Notes under the pieces: model-generated
What the model saw: only the letters and a program-made list of their open reading frames with translations
Told to the model about the DNA's origin: nothing
The model's database searches: none
Assembly (NCBI GenBank): GCA_964356335.1
Contig: CAYHHI010000041.1
Location: forward strand, 1 to 30,046
Source: CAYHHI01 sp964356335
GTDB taxonomy: Bacteria > Arandabacterota > Arandabacteria > Arandabacterales > Arandabacteraceae
Direction: 5' to 3'
DNA: 30,046 bases
In this document: in pieces, positions 7,029 through 13,630 of the stretch
Position numbering within the stretch: the stretch's first letter is position 1
How the letters are laid out: the number at the start of each line of letters is the position of its first letter
Program-made: the position numbers and the translations under genes

Positions 7029-8699
7029 CTACCGTGCAACCCTCGGCATCGCATCATAGAACTGCTTGCGAAGCTTGGGCTGTGCCATCACCTTGATGAA
7101 CGCCTGGTCCGCCATCATCTCCGGAATCTTGTGTTCCGACAGCATGACGGCCCTGAACCTCGGATTGCTCAACAGGGTCATGTAACTGGTGGCGTGCGAT
7201 TCGGCCCACTGCCTCAACTTCACGTTCGCCAGCATCTCGGCCATCTGCGCCGGGTGAGCTTCCACAGCCATTCTGTACTTGGGCTCGTTCATCAGGGCGA
7301 CAAACGTCGCCTCGTTGCCCAGTTCCTGAAGCAGCTTGGCGCTGGATAGCATCGCGACCCTTGCCCTGGGCTGCGCCAGAAGCTCTCCAAACTGCTTGGC
7401 CTGCGCTCCCTGCGCTGCCAGCATCGCTCTGACCCTGGGCGCGTTCATGAAGGTAAGGAACGCCTGGTCGCCCACGATCTCTGCAAATTGCTTCGGCTGG
7501 GCCTCGATCATAGCCCTGACCTTGGGCGTGGCCATCGCCTGGACAAATGTCGCCTCGCCCAACACCTCCGCAAGCTGCCTAGCCTGAGCTTCCTTCATGA
7601 CTCGGTACTTGGGCTGTGCCATCAGCTCTGCAAACGTGGCGTACGACAACAGCTCGCCCAGCTGCTTGGCCTGTGCCGCCTGGGCTACGAACTTCTGATC
7701 GGCCATCAGGTCGAGGAACTTGGGCTCACACAGCAGCTCACCGAACTGACTTGGCTGAGCTTCCAGCATGGCCCGCAGCTTGGGCACGGCCATCGCCTGC
7801 ACAAACTTCGGCTCGTCCAGCATCTCTGCAAGCTGCCTGGGTACCGCCTCCATCCAGGCCACCGCCTTAGGGTTTGCCAAGAAGGCAGCAAAGGCAGCAT
7901 CGTTCAGCACGTCGCCCAACTGCCTGGGCACGGCGCCCATCAGCTGCGCAAACGTCGCTTCCGACATCACCTCTGCCAGCTGCCTCGCTTGCGCTTCAGG
8001 GACCTGCGCGTACTTCGCGTTCGCCATCAACTCCGTCAACTTGGCCTCGCCCAAGAGGTCCACAAACTTCTCGTCCGACATCAATGCAACAAACGCCGGC
8101 TCGTTCAAGAGCGCAAGGAAAGCCGCATCATTCATCAGGGTCTGGAACTCCGGGCTCCTAACGAGATCCTGAACCTTGTCGTTCTGCAACAGTTGTTGAA
8201 ACTCGGGGTTCTCGAGTATAACGTCTGCCTCGCCGATCTGTCCGGCGTGATACTTCTCGGCCTTCTGGGCACCTCCGATTGTGCCCTTCAGGTTCCGGTC
8301 CGTCGGAGACGGATTCAAGAACGCGATCACCAGAACAATGACCACAACCGCCACCCCACCACCGATAAGCATGGCCGTCCGTCGGCCAATCGACCACCTT
8401 CCGGGTGTGCTTCCCACAACAATCCCTCCTTTCTCACGCCTGGGCGTGAAAGAACTCTCAACTCTCGCCAGCTGATACTTCGTGAAATCTATCGAGTTCA
8501 ATATGCGCTTCTTGAGATTGGGCGGCGGAGCAGGCTGGCGAGTCTCAGCGAGCAGCTCTGACATCCTTGTCAAATCACTATGAAGCCGCTTGGCCTCAGG
8601 ATTCCTCTCAAAGTAAGATTCGAGCTCGCCCCGTTCCTTCGCGCTAATCTCGTCGAATACCGCCTTGTTTATGAGCTCAATGTACTTGTCTGGAATCAT
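7029..8699 (-). CDS. single-pass anti-sigma-like protein with long periplasmic helical repeats
   Basis: A 556-residue protein starting 23 bases inside the end of the ECF sigma gene, the standard sigma/anti-sigma arrangement. Residues 1-75 resemble an anti-sigma domain (KAVFDEISAKERGELESYF, then ERNPEAKRLHSDL), but the usual zinc ligands H-x3-C-x2-C are replaced by Y, N and A. One transmembrane helix spans about 109-128 (MLIGGGVAVVVIVLVIAFL), preceded by Arg/Lys, so the C-terminus should be outside. Residues 160-550 are built from 9-residue units of the form x-E-x-x-F-x-x-L-M alternating with about 20-residue units such as PKxRxMxEAQxxQLAEVL. I recognise no named family for this repeat. Binding to SigECF at the membrane is inferred from position and architecture. 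The ATG at 8699 has only a weak GAAAG before it, so translation may be coupled to the sigma gene. Confidence 0.75.
   Translation of the reverse strand: MIPDKYIELINKAVFDEISAKERGELESYFERNPEAKRLHSDLTRMSELLAETRQPAPPPNLKKRILNSIDFTKYQLARVESSFTPRREKGGIVVGSTPGRWSIGRRTAMLIGGGVAVVVIVLVIAFLNPSPTDRNLKGTIGGAQKAEKYHAGQIGEADVILENPEFQQLLQNDKVQDLVRSPEFQTLMNDAAFLALLNEPAFVALMSDEKFVDLLGEAKLTELMANAKYAQVPEAQARQLAEVMSEATFAQLMGAVPRQLGDVLNDAAFAAFLANPKAVAWMEAVPRQLAEMLDEPKFVQAMAVPKLRAMLEAQPSQFGELLCEPKFLDLMADQKFVAQAAQAKQLGELLSYATFAELMAQPKYRVMKEAQARQLAEVLGEATFVQAMATPKVRAMIEAQPKQFAEIVGDQAFLTFMNAPRVRAMLAAQGAQAKQFGELLAQPRARVAMLSSAKLLQELGNEATFVALMNEPKYRMAVEAHPAQMAEMLANVKLRQWAESHATSYMTLLSNPRFRAVMLSEHKIPEMMADQAFIKVMAQPKLRKQFYDAMPRVAR
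7050..8222 (-). repeat. internal repeat region of the anti-sigma protein
   Basis: About 390 residues of degenerate tandem repeats. Short units read NDAAFLALL, NEPAFVALM, SDEKFVDLL, GEATFVQAM, GDQAFLTFM, NEATFVALM and ADQAFIKVM. Long units read PKVRAMIEAQPKQFAEIV or PKYRVMKEAQARQLAEVL. The compound period is about 29 residues (near 87 bases). Nucleotide similarity between units is partial, so the array is old or under selection rather than freshly amplified. Confidence 0.75.
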
Positions 8700-9240
8700 C
8701 TTTCAGAATACCTCGCCTTGCCAGAATGTCTCGTAACAGATGCCGGGCAGTGAACAGGCGGGACTTCACTTTCTTCTCCGGAAGATCCAGAATCTCGGCC
8801 ATCTGCTTGTAGGAGCAGTCGCCGTAATGCCTGAGCACAACCACCGTCCGGTAATCGGGATCGAGCTCCATCATGGCCTCCTGAATGTGACGGGCGAGCT
8901 CTGCTTCCACATAGGTCTCATCCGGTCCTCTCTCGTTAGATACCAGGCACGGACTCAATTCCCGGGTCTGCATCCTATGTTTCAGGTGGTTGAGGGACTC
9001 ATTCACCGCGATCCGGTACAGCCAGCTGAAGAACTTGTATCTCGGATCGTATCGCTTGAGATTCTCAAAAGCCTTTACGAAGGTGGCTTGCGTGATGTCC
9101 TCCGATGCATCGAAATCGCTTGTCATCCGATAGGCCACGCTGAAGATCACCTTCTCGTATCTATCAACCAGCATCTCAAACGCCCTCTCGCTACCGGCCA
9201 GACACTGTCCAACAAGTTCTCTGTCGTTCTCTTCATTCAT
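8677..9240 (-). CDS. ECF-family RNA polymerase sigma factor
   Basis: A 187-residue sigma-70 family protein of extracytoplasmic-function type. Region 2 spans about residues 19-89 (FEMLVDRYEKVIFSVAYRMT, then DASEDITQATFVKAFENL and KFFSWLYRIAVNESLNHLKH, with the tryptophan-containing core typical of region 2.3). Region 4 spans 117-170 (ELDPDYRTVVVLRHYGDCSY, then KQMAEILDLPEKKVKSRLFT with a helix-turn-helix). There is no region 3 or extra C-terminal domain, as usual for the class (SigW/RpoE-like). It directs transcription of a regulon that cannot be read from this window. The stop lies inside the downstream anti-sigma gene. The ATG at 9240 lacks an obvious ribosome site. The STAS/kinase pair lies 122 bases upstream on the same strand. 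Confidence 0.9.
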   Translation of the reverse strand: MNEENDRELVGQCLAGSERAFEMLVDRYEKVIFSVAYRMTSDFDASEDITQATFVKAFENLKRYDPRYKFFSWLYRIAVNESLNHLKHRMQTRELSPCLVSNERGPDETYVEAELARHIQEAMMELDPDYRTVVVLRHYGDCSYKQMAEILDLPEKKVKSRLFTARHLLRDILARRGILKDDSRQVH

Positions 9241-9362
9241 AAGTACAATCGTGCCGCCAGAAAGTTGGTGACTGATTTAACGGAGCCCGGTCGCAGCCCC
9301 CAGATTGCACTCATACGCCAATAAGATTAGAGGAACAGAGATCTCGGGCTCGCGCTGCCGTT

Positions 9363-9647
9363 CTACTCAATCTTGAATATCACGTGGAATCCGGCATAAT
9401 CGAAGACTTGCCGGATGTGCACATTCATGTTCCTGAGATTAAGGCATTGGCCGGTCTGGCTGAGGCGCTTCTGCGTGGCAAGCAACACGCTGAGGCCTGC
9501 GCTGGAAATGTAGTCAAGATCCTTGAAGTCCACGACGCATGTCGTCTTGATACCGCCAAAGACGGCATTGGCTTTGTCTACCTGGGAGGCATCAAAGCGC
9601 CCCGACAGTAGGATTCGATCGTCGCCTGCGAGTTTTATGTCAAACAT
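9363..9647 (-). CDS. STAS-domain anti-anti-sigma factor (RsbV/SpoIIAA-like)
   Basis: A 94-residue single STAS domain. FDIKLAGDDRILLSGRFDAS forms the first strands, VVDFKDLDYISSAGLSVLLA carries the conserved serine site (S48/S49), and the C-terminal VFDYAGFHVIFKI matches the family's last helix and strand. In partner-switching systems the unphosphorylated STAS protein captures the RsbW-type kinase and frees its target; phosphorylation of this serine stops that. The ATG at 9647 was preferred to a TTG at 9671 because GGGAG lies 4 bases upstream and the domain begins there. It overlaps the kinase gene by 8 bases, giving tight coupling with its likely partner. Confidence 0.88.
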   Translation of the reverse strand: MFDIKLAGDDRILLSGRFDASQVDKANAVFGGIKTTCVVDFKDLDYISSAGLSVLLATQKRLSQTGQCLNLRNMNVHIRQVFDYAGFHVIFKIE

Positions 9648-10080
9648 CGGGCTCCCGAGGTGCTTTAACAAGGTCCTTTATTAAGGTGGTCTTGCTTCGG
9701 CCGCCACTGTACTCGTACTCGATCCTGTCCATCATGCTCCTGGTGAGATGGATGCCCAATCCTCCGATCGGGCGCCTCTCCAAAGGCTGCTCGCCGTTGT
9801 ATATCTCTCGCTTGGTCGGGTCAAATGCATCGGCCTCGCCATCGGTCAAGGATGCCGTCACCCTGGCGTCATCCCTCGAAAGGTTGATCAATATTCCCGC
9901 CGATTTGCCTGCATTGTACTTTACCATATTGACGAAGATTTCTTCAACCGCCAACTCTATCACAAATGCTACGGATTCCCCAATCTGATTCTTGGCGACG
10001 AAGGCTGAGATCAAGTCGAAGATGCTATCAAGGGAGTCTATGCTTCTCGTGAAAGTAGCTTGCATTGGATGGTAGTTCAT
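9640..10080 (-). CDS. RsbW-like serine kinase / anti-sigma regulator (GHKL ATPase)
   Basis: A 146-residue HATPase_c_2 domain protein. The N-box is visible as IELAVEEIFVNMVKYN (E47, N51), the D-G motif at D80-G81, and the glycine-rich lid as PIGGLGIHLTRSMMDRIEYE (106 onward). Length and motif order match RsbW/SpoIIAB-type kinases that phosphorylate STAS partners and hold a sigma factor or other regulator. The partner STAS gene overlaps its 3' end. The usual target of such kinases is a sigma-B/F type factor, but the nearest sigma factor here is ECF-type, so the target is uncertain. The ATG at 10080 is chosen over a TTG at 10086 because GAGGGG sits 8 bases upstream. Confidence 0.88.
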   Translation of the reverse strand: MNYHPMQATFTRSIDSLDSIFDLISAFVAKNQIGESVAFVIELAVEEIFVNMVKYNAGKSAGILINLSRDDARVTASLTDGEADAFDPTKREIYNGEQPLERRPIGGLGIHLTRSMMDRIEYEYSGGRSKTTLIKDLVKAPREPDV

Positions 10081-10110
10081 ATCCAAAACCCCTCATCGCT
10101 CGCCGGAGGC

Positions 10111-10162
10111 CTGATAGCCTTATGGCCTGGTCGCCTCATAGCCCGATGCCCCGATAGCCCGG
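10111..10162. repeat. imperfect short tandem repeat
   Basis: GATAGCC (10113-10119), TATGGCC (10121), CATAGCC (10137), GATGCCC (10145) and GATAGCC (10153) recur at 8- to 16-base intervals, mostly joined by CC or C. This looks like a slippage-prone spacer. Confidence 0.45.
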
Positions 10163-10171
10163 TGAGAATTC

Positions 10172-10192
10172 GGGGGCACAATACTTAATTCC
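10172..10192 (+). repeat. dispersed GGKGACAC-type repeat, copy 1
   Basis: GGGGGCACAATACTTAATTC on the plus strand matches the dispersed intergenic repeat of this window (approximately GGKGACACARTNCTTAWTT). Confidence 0.6.
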
Positions 10193-10331
10193 TGCGCACT
10201 CTCCGGCAAGACATGGCGAAGCATAACTCAAACCGGGGTTTCTTGCACTCAAAAACGCAGCGGCATGGACGTAACTATCTAAATGCTGTCAGCCAGATGC
10301 CGATATATCGTAGTGGCGAAAGCAAGGGAAA

Positions 10332-11729
10332 ATGCATCAGGTTATTCTTGTCACAATTGATACCTTGAGGGCTGACCACGTCGGCAGCTATGGCTACGGC
10401 CGCGCTGTGAGCCCGGTCCTCGATAGGCTTGCAGCCGAGAGCACCACTTTAGAGTGGGCGTTGAGCCCCATCTCCTACACTGGCCCTGCTCACTTCTCCC
10501 TGATGACGTCGAGGTACCCCAGCTTTCACAGCGTGCAGTTTCACAACGGCCGCCTGCCCTCCACCAATTGCCACGACGTGACTCTCGCCGAAATCCTCCA
10601 GCGGGCTGGCTACGCAACAGGAGCATTTGTGGGTGCTTCGGTCCTGAGCCGTCGCAACATTCACCCCATGGGCAAGGGATTTAAGACCTATGACGAGCGG
10701 ATGACGCATCATGAGAGCACGAGAGACGTCGAGTATCGCAGGTGGGCAGCCGACACCAATGCCGCAGCGCTTGCATGGATCCGCGATCACCGCAGTGAGC
10801 CCTTTTTCTGCTGGATTCACTACATGGATGTGCATGGCCCCTATGAGGCGCCGCAGCCCTACAGCGAGCAGTTTGCCGGCGAGGTCTCAGGCATCAAGTC
10901 CCTCGTGCTCGAGGCAGTCCCCGACGGCCGCAGTGGTGGAATACCTGAGTATCAACTGCTAAATGCGGTGCGTGCTCCCGACGGAAGGGTTCTGGATTAT
11001 GAGAGGAACTACAATTACTACACGGCTCGCTATGATGGCGGGATACGCTATGTCGATTCGTGTCTCGGAGCGCTGATTGAAGACCTCAAGATCCTCGGTC
11101 TATATGATGATCTCTTCTTGGTTGTTACGTCAGACCACGGCGAGGCTCTCGGCGAGAACGATGTCTTCTTCTTCCATAGTCTCACGGTATCGATGGACCA
11201 GATCCGGGTCCCAGTGATCATGCGGTTTCCTCACCAATCCCGGCATGGCCACCACCCCGTTTATCGTCCTGGCTGGATTCCGGTGCAGGTGAGCACGATT
11301 GACATTGCTCCCACCATTCTTGATTTTCTGGCACGTGGAGGCCTCAGGGCCCAGGGTATCTCGTTGCTTCCGCTTATAAGAGGACAGGGCATCGAGTCGC
11401 TGAGCCGCCGCGTGATATTCTCGGAGACCGAAACGCAGGTTTCGGCAATTGACTCCGAATGTCAGCTGCTCTTAGGCCGAGGGCTTCCATCGCCTCAGCA
11501 ATTCCCCTTCTTCCACCCCGATGCCACCTCGAGCAACGTGATGTTGAATTACCGCAGCGGCATCCGAACTCTGGGCAGCGAAGACCGTAGACTGCGGCTT
11601 GAGTATCTTGCTCGCGACTTCAGCGAGCGTGGTCGTGAGGCTGTATCTTCCTGCCCCACACTTCCCGGCCAGCACGAAGATGAGCAGAAGATGCTGGCCC
11701 ATCTCAGGGCCCTGGGCTACGTCAGCTAG
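10332..11729 (+). CDS. sulfatase-like hydrolase (alkaline phosphatase superfamily)
   Basis: A 465-residue cytoplasmic-looking protein with no signal peptide. Metal ligands appear at D10 and D15 (VTIDTLRADHVGSYGYG) and at SDHGEALGE (D268, H269); MDVHGPY (D166-H168) matches the family's middle motif. The nucleophile region reads ISYTGPAHFSLMTSRYP, with Thr where true sulfatases have the Cys or Ser that becomes formylglycine (C/S-x-P-x-R). This suggests a phosphodiesterase/phosphotransferase-like enzyme or a non-formylglycine sulfatase homologue. The protein ends LRALGYVS, common in this subgroup. The ATG at 10332 follows AAGGG at close range. It is the first plus-strand gene here and stands alone; no maturation enzyme or transporter lies nearby. 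The substrate cannot be told. Confidence 0.85.
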   Translation: MHQVILVTIDTLRADHVGSYGYGRAVSPVLDRLAAESTTLEWALSPISYTGPAHFSLMTSRYPSFHSVQFHNGRLPSTNCHDVTLAEILQRAGYATGAFVGASVLSRRNIHPMGKGFKTYDERMTHHESTRDVEYRRWAADTNAAALAWIRDHRSEPFFCWIHYMDVHGPYEAPQPYSEQFAGEVSGIKSLVLEAVPDGRSGGIPEYQLLNAVRAPDGRVLDYERNYNYYTARYDGGIRYVDSCLGALIEDLKILGLYDDLFLVVTSDHGEALGENDVFFFHSLTVSMDQIRVPVIMRFPHQSRHGHHPVYRPGWIPVQVSTIDIAPTILDFLARGGLRAQGISLLPLIRGQGIESLSRRVIFSETETQVSAIDSECQLLLGRGLPSPQQFPFFHPDATSSNVMLNYRSGIRTLGSEDRRLRLEYLARDFSERGREAVSSCPTLPGQHEDEQKMLAHLRALGYVS

Positions 11730-11847
11730 GAGGGGACACCATCTCTCCGCTTCAAAGGCTACATCTTCTCATCCATATTTGCCACAAGTACCCAACTACC
11801 CAACCGCAATTACCAGTCCACCTGAGGCCCTGCCATGTGATTTCAGC

Positions 11848-11876
11848 TTGACAATATGATATTGATACGATATCAT
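11848..11876 (+). promoter_or_regulatory. strong sigma-70-type promoter for the SPFH gene
   Basis: A perfect TTGACA (11848-11853) is followed after exactly 17 bases by TATCAT (11871-11876), five of six matches to TATAAT. Transcription should begin near 11883, giving a leader of about 27 bases to the ATG at 11910. This is the best promoter in the window. Confidence 0.75.
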
Positions 11877-11887
11877 TACAATATCAT
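11856..11887 (+). promoter_or_regulatory. palindromic operator overlapping the SPFH promoter
   Basis: ATGATAT (11856-11862) and ATATCAT (11870-11876) form a perfect inverted repeat with a 7-base spacer. A third half-site ATATCAT follows at 11881-11887, 11 bases (one helical turn) beyond the second. The palindrome fills the -35/-10 spacer and its right arm covers the -10 box, an arrangement expected of a repressor. The regulator is unknown; the Arc-like protein at 13028 is one candidate. Confidence 0.6.
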
Positions 11888-11896
11888 GGCTGAAAC

Positions 11897-11903
11897 AGGA
11901 GGT
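11897..11903 (+). promoter_or_regulatory. ribosome-binding site deciding the SPFH start
   Basis: AGGAGGT lies 6 bases before the ATG at 11910. An earlier in-frame ATG at 11886 lies within the operator, almost at the predicted transcript start, and has no ribosome site. The later start is therefore taken. Confidence 0.7.
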
Positions 11904-11909
11904 AAGCCC

Positions 11910-12827
11910 ATGCAACAGGTCACTGAAAGCAAGGCATTCCGGATCAATGGGTTCGTTGCGCTCGTAATACTGTTCGTGCTCGTCGCGTTAGACGCCTACA
12001 TGGTCTACTCACTGGCGTCGGCGACTCATGAGGCGGCACTCCGCTATCATGGTGGCGACGGCACAAGACCCCTGAGGATTCTCTGGGTTTTCTTTCCCAT
12101 GCTGTTCGCAACAATAGCCTGGGCGGCAGGGCTCTTTGTGGTTCAACCCAATGAAGCCCGCGTGCTGGTCCTGTTCGGGAAGTATATTGGATCAGTGCGG
12201 GACTCCGGCTTCCGGTGGGGCCAGCCGTTCGCCGTGAAGAAGCACGTATCCTTGAGGATCCACAACTTCAACAGCGAGAAGATAAAGGTCAACGATTCGC
12301 ACGGCAACCCCATCGAGATCGCAGCCGTCGTGGTCTGGCGCGTCGTGGACTCGGCCCGCGCCCTCTTCGATGTCGAGAACTACGAGCAGTTCGTTTCAAT
12401 CCAGAGCGAGACAGCGATTCGTGCACTTGCATCCGAATACCCGTATGATGCCCAGGACGAACAGCGCACCTCGCTTCGTGGCAATCCTCAGGAGATTGCT
12501 GAGAACCTCAAGGGCCAGCTGGAGGCAAGGCTTGGGGTTGCGGGTCTGGAGATCATCGAATCGCGCATCAGCCACCTGGCGTACGCACCCGAGATCGCAC
12601 AGCTGATGCTTCGCCGGCAGCAGGCCCAGGCGATTATCGCTGCACGTCAGAAAATCGTAGAGGGTGCAGTCGGAATGGTCCAGATGGCCCTGCGCGCCCT
12701 GGCCGAGCAGAAGATCGTCGATCTCGATGAGGAGAAGAAGGCCACCATGGTCAATAACCTCCTGGTGGCGCTGGTATCTGAAACCGAGGTGCAGCCCATC
12801 ATAAACACGGGAACATTGTATCAATAG
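11910..12827 (+). CDS. SPFH/band-7 domain membrane protein
   Basis: A 305-residue protein. Two N-terminal transmembrane helices (about residues 14-36 and 58-78) are followed at once by an SPFH/prohibitin domain (VVQPNEARVLVLFGKYIGSV, VAVKKH region, VVWRVVDSARALFDVENYEQ). A helical tail rich in Arg/Gln/Ala follows (QLMLRRQQAQAIIAARQKIV, then ALAEQKIVDLDEEKKATMVN). Such proteins oligomerise into membrane scaffolds linked to lipid microdomains and protease control. It lies alone behind a strong, apparently repressible promoter, so inducible production is likely. The small ribbon-helix-helix gene follows 200 bases downstream on the same strand. No NfeD-type partner gene is present, so it is not the common slipin/NfeD pair. 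Confidence 0.88.
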   Translation: MQQVTESKAFRINGFVALVILFVLVALDAYMVYSLASATHEAALRYHGGDGTRPLRILWVFFPMLFATIAWAAGLFVVQPNEARVLVLFGKYIGSVRDSGFRWGQPFAVKKHVSLRIHNFNSEKIKVNDSHGNPIEIAAVVVWRVVDSARALFDVENYEQFVSIQSETAIRALASEYPYDAQDEQRTSLRGNPQEIAENLKGQLEARLGVAGLEIIESRISHLAYAPEIAQLMLRRQQAQAIIAARQKIVEGAVGMVQMALRALAEQKIVDLDEEKKATMVNNLLVALVSETEVQPIINTGTLYQ

Positions 12828-12844
12828 CAGTCGCGTACAACTCA

Positions 12845-12860
12845 GGGACACAATCCTGAT
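12845..12860 (+). repeat. dispersed GGKGACAC-type repeat, copy 2
   Basis: GGGACACAATCCTGAT, 18 bases after the SPFH stop codon, matches copy 4 at 13631-13653 in the opposite orientation. Confidence 0.6.
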
Positions 12861-12908
12861 TACGTCTGTAGGAACTGCTCGTGGAGAGCGGTGAGTCGCG
12901 ATCGGATC

Positions 12909-12940
12909 CCGGGTGCCGGTATCTCAATGCCGGCGCCCGG
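12909..12940 (+). terminator. strong hairpin after the SPFH gene
   Basis: CCGGGTGCCGG (12909-12919) pairs with CCGGCGCCCGG (12930-12940), an 11-bp stem with one G-U pair and a 10-base loop. No T-run follows on the plus strand, so it may stabilise or separate transcripts rather than terminate them. Confidence 0.4.
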
Positions 12941-12956
12941 TCAGGGGCAGTAATCG

Positions 12957-12972
12957 GGGGACACAATCTGAA
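12957..12972 (+). repeat. dispersed GGKGACAC-type repeat, copy 3
   Basis: GGGGACACAATCTGAA lies between the SPFH hairpin and the ribbon-helix-helix gene, in the same orientation as copy 2. Confidence 0.55.
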
Positions 12973-13027
12973 TGTGTTCGCGGGGATTGCGGCCCAACTA
13001 TGATTGCAGCGGCGGGCGTGTGGCGAA

Positions 13028-13204
13028 ATGGGTGAGAAGAAAAAATTCCTACTCCGTGTTGATGAGCGCCTGTTTACGGTGCTCGAGAAATGGGCGGCCG
13101 ACGATCTCCGCAGCATCAATGCCCAGATCGAGTTTCTGCTTACCGATGCCGTTCGGAAGGCAGGCAGACTCAAGAAAGAGAGGGAGCATAGAGACAGAGA
13201 ATGA
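13028..13204 (+). CDS. Arc-like ribbon-helix-helix DNA-binding protein
   Basis: A 58-residue protein. The short strand KKFLLRVDERLF is followed by helix LEKWAADDLRS, then INAQIEFLLTDAVRKAGRLK. This is the Arc/MetJ ribbon-helix-helix fold, including the S-I/V-N-x-x-I-E-x-L signature of Arc-type proteins. The tail KKEREHRDRE is highly charged. These proteins bind DNA as dimers of dimers and often act as autoregulators or antitoxins, but no toxin gene is adjacent. It shares strand and neighbourhood with the SPFH gene, 200 bases downstream, and could control that gene's palindromic operator (inference). The ATG at 13028 is the first that fits the fold; the ribosome site is weak. Confidence 0.75.
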   Translation: MGEKKKFLLRVDERLFTVLEKWAADDLRSINAQIEFLLTDAVRKAGRLKKEREHRDRE

Positions 13205-13272
13205 AGAGATGTAATCTGTGGCCTCGGAATCCTGCGGGCAGGAGACACCCAGCACGCAGACCCAATCTGAGG

Positions 13273-13623
13273 CTATTCGGCGTCCTCGGCATCCATGTGG
13301 AAGTGGTGAAGTAGCCTGTGGAAGATCGGCGCGAACAGAAGGCCCGCGACAACGAGGAAGATCACGCCTGAGAATAGGGCATAGCCGGAAGCAAACAACT
13401 TGCCCCCGCTTGTTTGGAGAACCGTGACCGGTCCCATGCCGCCAAGGATCATGGATGCGTTCAGGATGGAGTCAATCCACGATAGATTCTCGAATCCATG
13501 GTAGCCAATCACCCCAATAGCGAGAGCAGCCACCACGGCAGCGCATGCAATGGTTCCGTGCCGCGCCAATCGCCTGATAAACGCAGCCCGACTAAGTAAG
13601 GGCTCCGATCTATGCTCGAACAT
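13273..13623 (-). CDS. small two-helix membrane protein, channel-pore-like
   Basis: A 116-residue protein with transmembrane helices at about 23-41 (TIACAAVVAALAIGVIGY) and 79-100 (GYALFSGVIFLVVAGLLFAP). A re-entrant-looking hydrophobic segment ILNASMILGGMGPV lies between them, and the tail HRLLHHFHMDAEDAE is rich in His and acid. The helix-pore-helix layout and the GKLFASGYALFSG stretch resemble a two-helix ion-channel module, but the potassium filter TVGYG is replaced by GGMGP, so ion conduction is not supported. The start at ATG 13623 has GGAGGGG just before it. The gene begins 14 bases after the stop of the first kinase and should be its operon partner. No named family is assigned. Confidence 0.7.
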   Translation of the reverse strand: MFEHRSEPLLSRAAFIRRLARHGTIACAAVVAALAIGVIGYHGFENLSWIDSILNASMILGGMGPVTVLQTSGGKLFASGYALFSGVIFLVVAGLLFAPIFHRLLHHFHMDAEDAE

Positions 13624-13630
13624 AGACCCC

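Larger units (their letters stand above)
10081..10331. other. divergent intergenic region between kinase and sulfatase genes
   Basis: These 251 bases should hold promoters for both directions, but none is convincing by eye. They contain an imperfect short tandem repeat near the kinase gene and one copy of the dispersed GGKGACAC repeat. Confidence 0.5.

Noticed and set aside
7488..8561. A long plus-strand open frame opposite the anti-sigma repeats
   Set aside because: It is a mirror of the repetitive coding sequence (runs of HRLHKLRLVQHL type) with no family signature. The minus-strand gene fits its sigma neighbour.
10111..10162. CRISPR-like short repeats
   Set aside because: Units are 7-8 bases, irregularly spaced and imperfect, with no spacers of constant length and no cas genes.
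11856..11909. Earlier starts for the SPFH protein (11856 and 11886)
   Set aside because: They lie in the promoter and operator. The ATG at 11910 has an ideal AGGAGGT site.
13028..13204. A toxin-antitoxin pair centred on the Arc-like gene
   Set aside because: No adjacent small toxin gene on the same strand was found; the next gene is on the opposite strand.
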